Shown here: piece by piece, positions 59,930-64,000 of the stretch | Numbering within the stretch: the first letter of the stretch is position 1 | Layout: each line of letters opens with the position of its first letter | Assembly: GCA_036023115.1 (NCBI GenBank) | Contig: JAYKKT010000089.1 | Span: forward strand, 11,194,001-11,258,000 | Length of the DNA stretch: 64,000 nt | DNA from: Brasenia schreberi | Lineage: Eukaryota; Streptophyta; Magnoliopsida; Nymphaeales; Cabombaceae | Reading direction: 5' to 3' | Notes under the pieces: model-generated | Told to the model about the DNA's origin: nothing | The model's database searches: none | The model's input: only the letters and a program-made list of their open reading frames with translations | Position numbers and translations under genes: made by a program

Positions 59930-60280
59930 CTATGTGTCACTTTTATGAAAGAAATCAAGTTCCAAAACTACCTGGTAATCATCCATCGGGAAAACAAAGA
60001 GGTTGGTCACACCTTTCCAACTTCCAATTAAGAATGACACTACCTCTGCCTCACCCACCATCTTTATGAGTACAAAATTCATTGCCTTCTTACAACCCTC
60101 CCATTCAATATACTCTACCCCTAAACGGCAAACATCCATTGGAGTCATGAAATTGTGTGTTGTCCCAGTGTCTATCAATACTTTTATGGTTTTGCCGTTG
60201 ACAAAAACATCTAAGTACATTAATCTCATATGCAATTGTGCCATTGGAGTGAGTGCCTTAGCGTCCTTTATAACATACAT
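59930..60280 (-). pseudogene. gypsy protease (retropepsin) fragment
   Basis: A 116-codon frame includes LMYLDVFVNGKTIKVLIDTG and THNFMT, the aspartic protease DTG motif followed by the flap region (KKAMNFVLIKMVGEAEVVSF) and VVLELDFF, which corresponds to the usual VILGMDWL box. In the element it would process the polyprotein. It is the best preserved part of this element. Confidence 0.8.
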
Positions 60281-60420
60281 CTATCAAAAAGCTCTCATCC
60301 CCATCTCAACTAGGTCTTGTTGGTTTGGTTCTAGTGATTCCTTGAACATTCTTAGTGAATGCCACCAAGTTCATACTCCGAAAATCACATTGGTTACACG
60401 CTGAACCTACTGTGACTCTA

Positions 60421-61449
60421 TAACACATAGAATCTACTTTGATCATCTACAGAAATGGAAGCATGAAACCTCGCAATACAATTTTTATCGAATACGGCTT
60501 TTGGTAGAATTCTATATGTGTATACGAGATTATGAAATTCTATTGATTTACTTGAAATTAAGTACACGTGTCCCTCCTTTTTCCTACTTGAATTGAAAAT
60601 CATGTATCTTACATATCCATAAGATTGCATCCTTGGGTTTCCGAATAATATAACACTTACTCGCCCAAAAATAAAATATTCAAATGAAAATAACACTCAT
60701 TTTTGTTGAATTTTGAACTTTTTTATCTAAAGAAATAAGTTAGATTCAAGTTTTTATGTTAGCATATGCAACCCAACAACAGATGTAACCAACTTCCAAA
60801 CCTTTAGGGAAATAAAACTAAAAGATAGACGGATATCATCAACTTGGATTAAGTGGTTAATCATTATCCTAAATGATGCAAGTACCAAAAGTTCATGATC
60901 CTTCCGCCGGAGGACTATACAACCGGTCATGTCTCAAATCAATTGGCATCAATTCGACTCAACCGAGCACTCAAGCTTGGGTTTGATCTCAAGTCCACAT
61001 TCAACATAACAAGCATCAGCTCTGGATCAGTCAACACCCAGTAAACTAAAAAGAGGTTGTTTGGGTTGCTTTTCTTTCCTTTGATTACAAGCAACATACA
61101 ATAAATAATGACATCTCTTTGTATGTGCGAAAAATAAATATCATATAAACTCAGCCATACGAACTATACAGACCTATAGTTTCATGATGAAATGTTTGGA
61201 CAGGCTCATATGAACTAACTCATTCTCACATTGTGAAGCCAATTAAGCTTTTATAGTGCATTATTGTTTTATTGACCATTAAAATAAGTGAAAGGTTCAT
61301 CGACCCAAGAGAAAAAGAAAGTTCGAGACAAAAAGAGGGCTATGTTAAACCTTTTTTGGTTGTTTAAATGTATATCATGACGAGGTACTTGTCAAAGGGA
61401 TTATTCCCATGTCCATGTTTGTTCAAAGCTAATTATAATACTTCTCTCT

Positions 61450-61453
<4 letters not shown>
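60421..61453. other. Intergenic, nothing recognised
   Basis: AT-rich spacer upstream of the chromovirus. Gag or a 5' LTR of that element would be expected here, but no convincing match was seen. Confidence 0.45.
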
Positions 61454-61529
<76 letters not shown>

Positions 61530-61531
61530 AT
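61454..61531. repeat. (TA)n(TG)n microsatellite
   Basis: About 30 TA units run into seven TG units. A (CA)n tract follows at 61709-61724. Confidence 0.95.
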
Positions 61532-61987
61532 GAAAACCGGATCCTGCCCACCTCTGACATGCACATCCGATGCTTTTTTGTGACATAAGTGTAATTTAAT
61601 TTTTTAATAATTTTTAAAAATATACAAAAAGTAATATTATTGCACTCATGCACTAAAACAACAATAGTTTGAGGGAGCAATGTCAATGTTGTGCAGGATC
61701 CAATCAGTCACACACACACACACAATAATATATATACACACATGCATACATAATATATGTACTTATTGTGCATGTACATGTAAAAGTATATGTAAGTGGT
61801 TTGGCAATATGTCATGACACCTAAAATATAAAACTTTTTTGTGTATCATTGTATGTAGAAAAATACAAGTATTTTATAGATGGTAAGTGCATTTCACTAA
61901 AAATATAAGTATGCCTCACCTCAAAAGAATTTTTGGGTTCGCCATTGGTTTGACCCAAAGGTTTGTGTTTGAGTTTATAGGACAATA

Positions 61988-62830
61988 GCAACTAAACCTT
62001 TTCCATAACATGTATTACATGAATTATTTGTTTTCATTGAACTCGATCATGTGCTATGTTAGTAATTAACTCAACATAAGTTAGATCATTGTTTCTTTCC
62101 AACACTTTTGTGGTCTTCTCCTTCTTTTAACATTTTTAAAATGTAGTTTATCAGGAGTTTCTTTTGGTAGTCTTTTCATATGTTGAAACAATTTTAAATA
62201 ATTTTCCCTCATTTTATCGTCTATTTGTGCCACTCCCAACTTGTTTTTAATAGTTTCATTAGTACCCAATCTTTCCTTTATAATCACTCATCCATATCAA
62301 CATCTTCATTTATGCTACAAACATATTTTGTACTTCTTAGTGATTGCACAACACTCAAAACCATAAAATATAGCAAGTCTAATTGCTACTCTATAATATT
62401 TACATTCCAATTTTAATGGTATCATCTTTTTTCACATAGAATACTTAATGCTCCTCTCCATTTTAATCAACCTATATTAATTTCATACGTAACATCTTTA
62501 CCAATTTTTCATCATTTTGAAAAGCTGACCCTAGTTATTTATGCCAATCTTAATTTGTATTTCATTTGAAGTAACAAAAGGATCAAACTAGGATTCCATG
62601 TATTCTAAGTGTCAATATAAATCTTATTATCTAGGACTACATTCCTTATCCCTCGTATCCATCCATGTGGAAATTCTCTCTACAATATGTTCGGTACATT
62701 TGAGCGACAATGTAATAAGACTAACTTTTTTACCCACACTCGTCGATGATACAAGAACCCTCTTTGCGATTAATTCATTACATCTAGATGAAGATGTAGC
62801 GGGACTAACTTCTTTACCCATATGGCCCTA
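61988..62830 (-). mobile_element. RTE LINE copy I, internally deleted
   Basis: The minus-strand 3' end (AGCAACTAAACCTTTTCC, 61988) leads through the C-terminal block ([25 protein letters not shown]; 62287-62081) to about 62590. It then jumps directly to the 5' leader (CTTATTATCTAGGACTACAT, 62619 to 62830), so most of the endonuclease and RT is missing. Strongly diverged from the other copies. Confidence 0.8.
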
Positions 62831-63057
62831 GGCCGATGAAGGCCGGATTGACCAACAAGGCTACAAGCCTATTGGATATTAGACTGGGTCTATAAAACAT
62901 GATCCAATTTTGCTTGAAATCTAAATCCATTTACGGTATTTTAGGCTTCAACAAGCCATATATACATGTAATAAAAACTATATATACATATATTTGTACT
63001 AGTTATATACATGTAATGAAAAAAATCATATATGTAATTGAAAATTATATGTATACA

Positions 63058-63058
<1 letters not shown>
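62831..63058. other. Spacer, nothing recognised
   Basis: AT-rich spacer before the TA arrays. Confidence 0.4.
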
Positions 63059-63124
<66 letters not shown>

Positions 63125-63240
63125 GCACACATATAATAAAAAACTATACATCTATACAACAAAAACTATACATATAATATCTATACATATAAAATATAAT
63201 AAAAAACTATATATATATATATATATATATATAAATATAT
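63059..63240. repeat. (TA)n microsatellites
   Basis: Two TA arrays, 63059-63122 and about 63207-63240, are separated by AT-rich sequence with repeated AAAACTATA motifs. Confidence 0.95.
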
Positions 63241-63963
63241 GTTGACCGAGCCGAGTCAGCACTTTAGAGGCCCACATAAAATGTGGCCCAACCCGGCTCA
63301 TATTGAGATTTCTACCGACAGGGATATAGCGAAAACATTCGTTCATGTCCAAGAGCAAAACCAGACAGCCAGCCGTGTTGTGTTCGGATTGGCCAATGAC
63401 ATGAACACGAAATAACATGGACAAGGTCAATAAAGAAAATGGTCACCGATACGATATGTTAGATCATTTTGCACAACCCGACACGAGGGCAACAAGAGCG
63501 CATTGCAAAAGTGGCTTGGAGTTCCTTCCCACCAAGTCAGCGGTCAACGTCATTCCTTTGTGCCCGAAGACTGCCACGTCGACACATGGAGGCCCGTATG
63601 CCTGCCACGTGGAAGTCGTCCTCTCTGCCTGGTTCGTCGTGGCAACTGCTCATCCCTCGTTCCGTCCTCCTTTGCAGAGAGAGAAAGAAGGGATAATCGG
63701 ATCGCGAGGAAAGAGGAGAGAGGGGGCTTGGCTGGCGTGGGAGTTGCGTGGTTTGGATCTAAGCAGGAACAGAGAGAGAAAGAGAGATTCTCTGTTCCTG
63801 CAAAATCTTTCCGACGAACCAGGGAGATTCGCCGTGATGACGACGACCACCGGACGTTGATCGACGGCGAAGTCTCCGTGGATTGTCATGATCGCATCTT
63901 ATTCATCGCGCCCTCGAGAGACTCAATTGTAATCGACAAGGATTCTGAAGATTCTCAATCAGA
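63241..63963 (+). promoter_or_regulatory. Promoter and 5'UTR region of the right-edge gene
   Basis: From about 63480 the base composition turns GC-richer, with CT/GA-rich tracts (63660-63790), as in plant promoters and leaders. Open frames on both strands here look like composition effects and have no family match. No TATA box was identified with confidence. Confidence 0.4.
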
Positions 63964-64000
63964 ATGGCGACGTCCAAGCGGCTCTATCAAGTTTGGAAGG
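63964..64000 (+). CDS. Probable DHHC protein S-acyltransferase, first 12 codons
   Basis: The ATG at 63964 opens MATSKRLYQVWK and runs off the window. This resembles the start of plant DHHC-type S-acyltransferases, which begin with a short lead and (R)xYxxWKGSNxF before the first membrane segment. Such enzymes palmitoylate membrane proteins. The call rests on 12 residues and on the GC-rich leader and CT-rich 5'UTR directly upstream, so it is tentative. Confidence 0.5.
   Translation, partial: MATSKRLYQVWK

Larger units (their letters stand above)
56700..60420 (-). mobile_element. Ty3/gypsy element, probable chromovirus, decayed
   Basis: Domains run in Ty3/gypsy order on the minus strand: protease, RT, RNase H, integrase, chromodomain-like tail, then a 3' LTR candidate starting TGTGACCCC at 56997 with AATAAA at 56802-56797. 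Stops and shifts occur throughout. Outer boundaries, 5' LTR and gag were not found; the left limit is approximate. The chromodomain reading (EMETILDYV ... KRYLLKCH) rests on a short match. Confidence 0.75.

Noticed and set aside
63417..63860. 147-codon open frame before the right-edge gene
   Set aside because: Located in the GC-rich promoter/leader, overlapping several other open frames on both strands, no family match; more likely composition effect.

Overview
The window is nuclear DNA of a flowering plant. It holds split genes with GT-AG introns, transposable elements of plant type (RTE-clade LINEs with GTT-repeat 3' tails, Ty1/copia and chromodomain Ty3/gypsy elements, a hAT transposon with a BED/DUF659 transposase, hAT MITEs, a tRNA-like SINE), plastid-derived DNA and many TA microsatellites. 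I cannot name the species.

Layout. (1) 1-28.3 kb: a GH51 alpha-L-arabinofuranosidase gene on the minus strand. Ten coding exons were rebuilt by hand and all junction phases agree; the 3' half lies beyond base 1. Its fourth intron is about 22 kb and holds plastid-derived DNA (4.1-4.9 kb) and a nest of transposons. An old copia element (5145-25582, TSD ATGTG) is split by RTE copy B (6117-10187), which is followed at its 5' junction by RTE copy C (10188-18994). Copy C is split by a younger copia (10425-15963, TSD CAAAC). The old copia is split again by a 3375-bp hAT (20323-23697, TSD ATCAAAAG), and RTE B holds a 1274-bp deletion derivative of the same hAT family. (2) 28.3-41 kb: an intergenic stretch with SINEs, hAT MITEs, RTE copy D (31.9-37.1 kb) split by a 2.1-kb solo LTR, and LINE scraps. 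(3) 41.5-51.1 kb: a p23/Sba1-type HSP90 co-chaperone gene on the minus strand, six coding exons and 153 residues. Its 7.9-kb first intron holds an old RTE (G) containing a near full-length RTE (E), which contains a 5'-truncated RTE (F), plus a 47-bp RTE insertion. (4) 51.4-63.9 kb: mostly featureless intergenic DNA with a decayed chromovirus (57-60.4 kb, minus), an internally deleted RTE (62-62.8 kb) and TA arrays. (5) At 63964 a plus-strand gene begins, probably a DHHC protein S-acyltransferase, and runs off the window.

Only the GH51, p23 and right-edge genes look like functional host genes. Every transposon coding region examined is damaged, although the hAT transposase is close to intact (one internal stop). 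The most informative signals are the target-site duplications, which give the order of insertions, and two RTE copies sharing the same catalytic and frameshift defects, which suggests a defective subfamily moved in trans.
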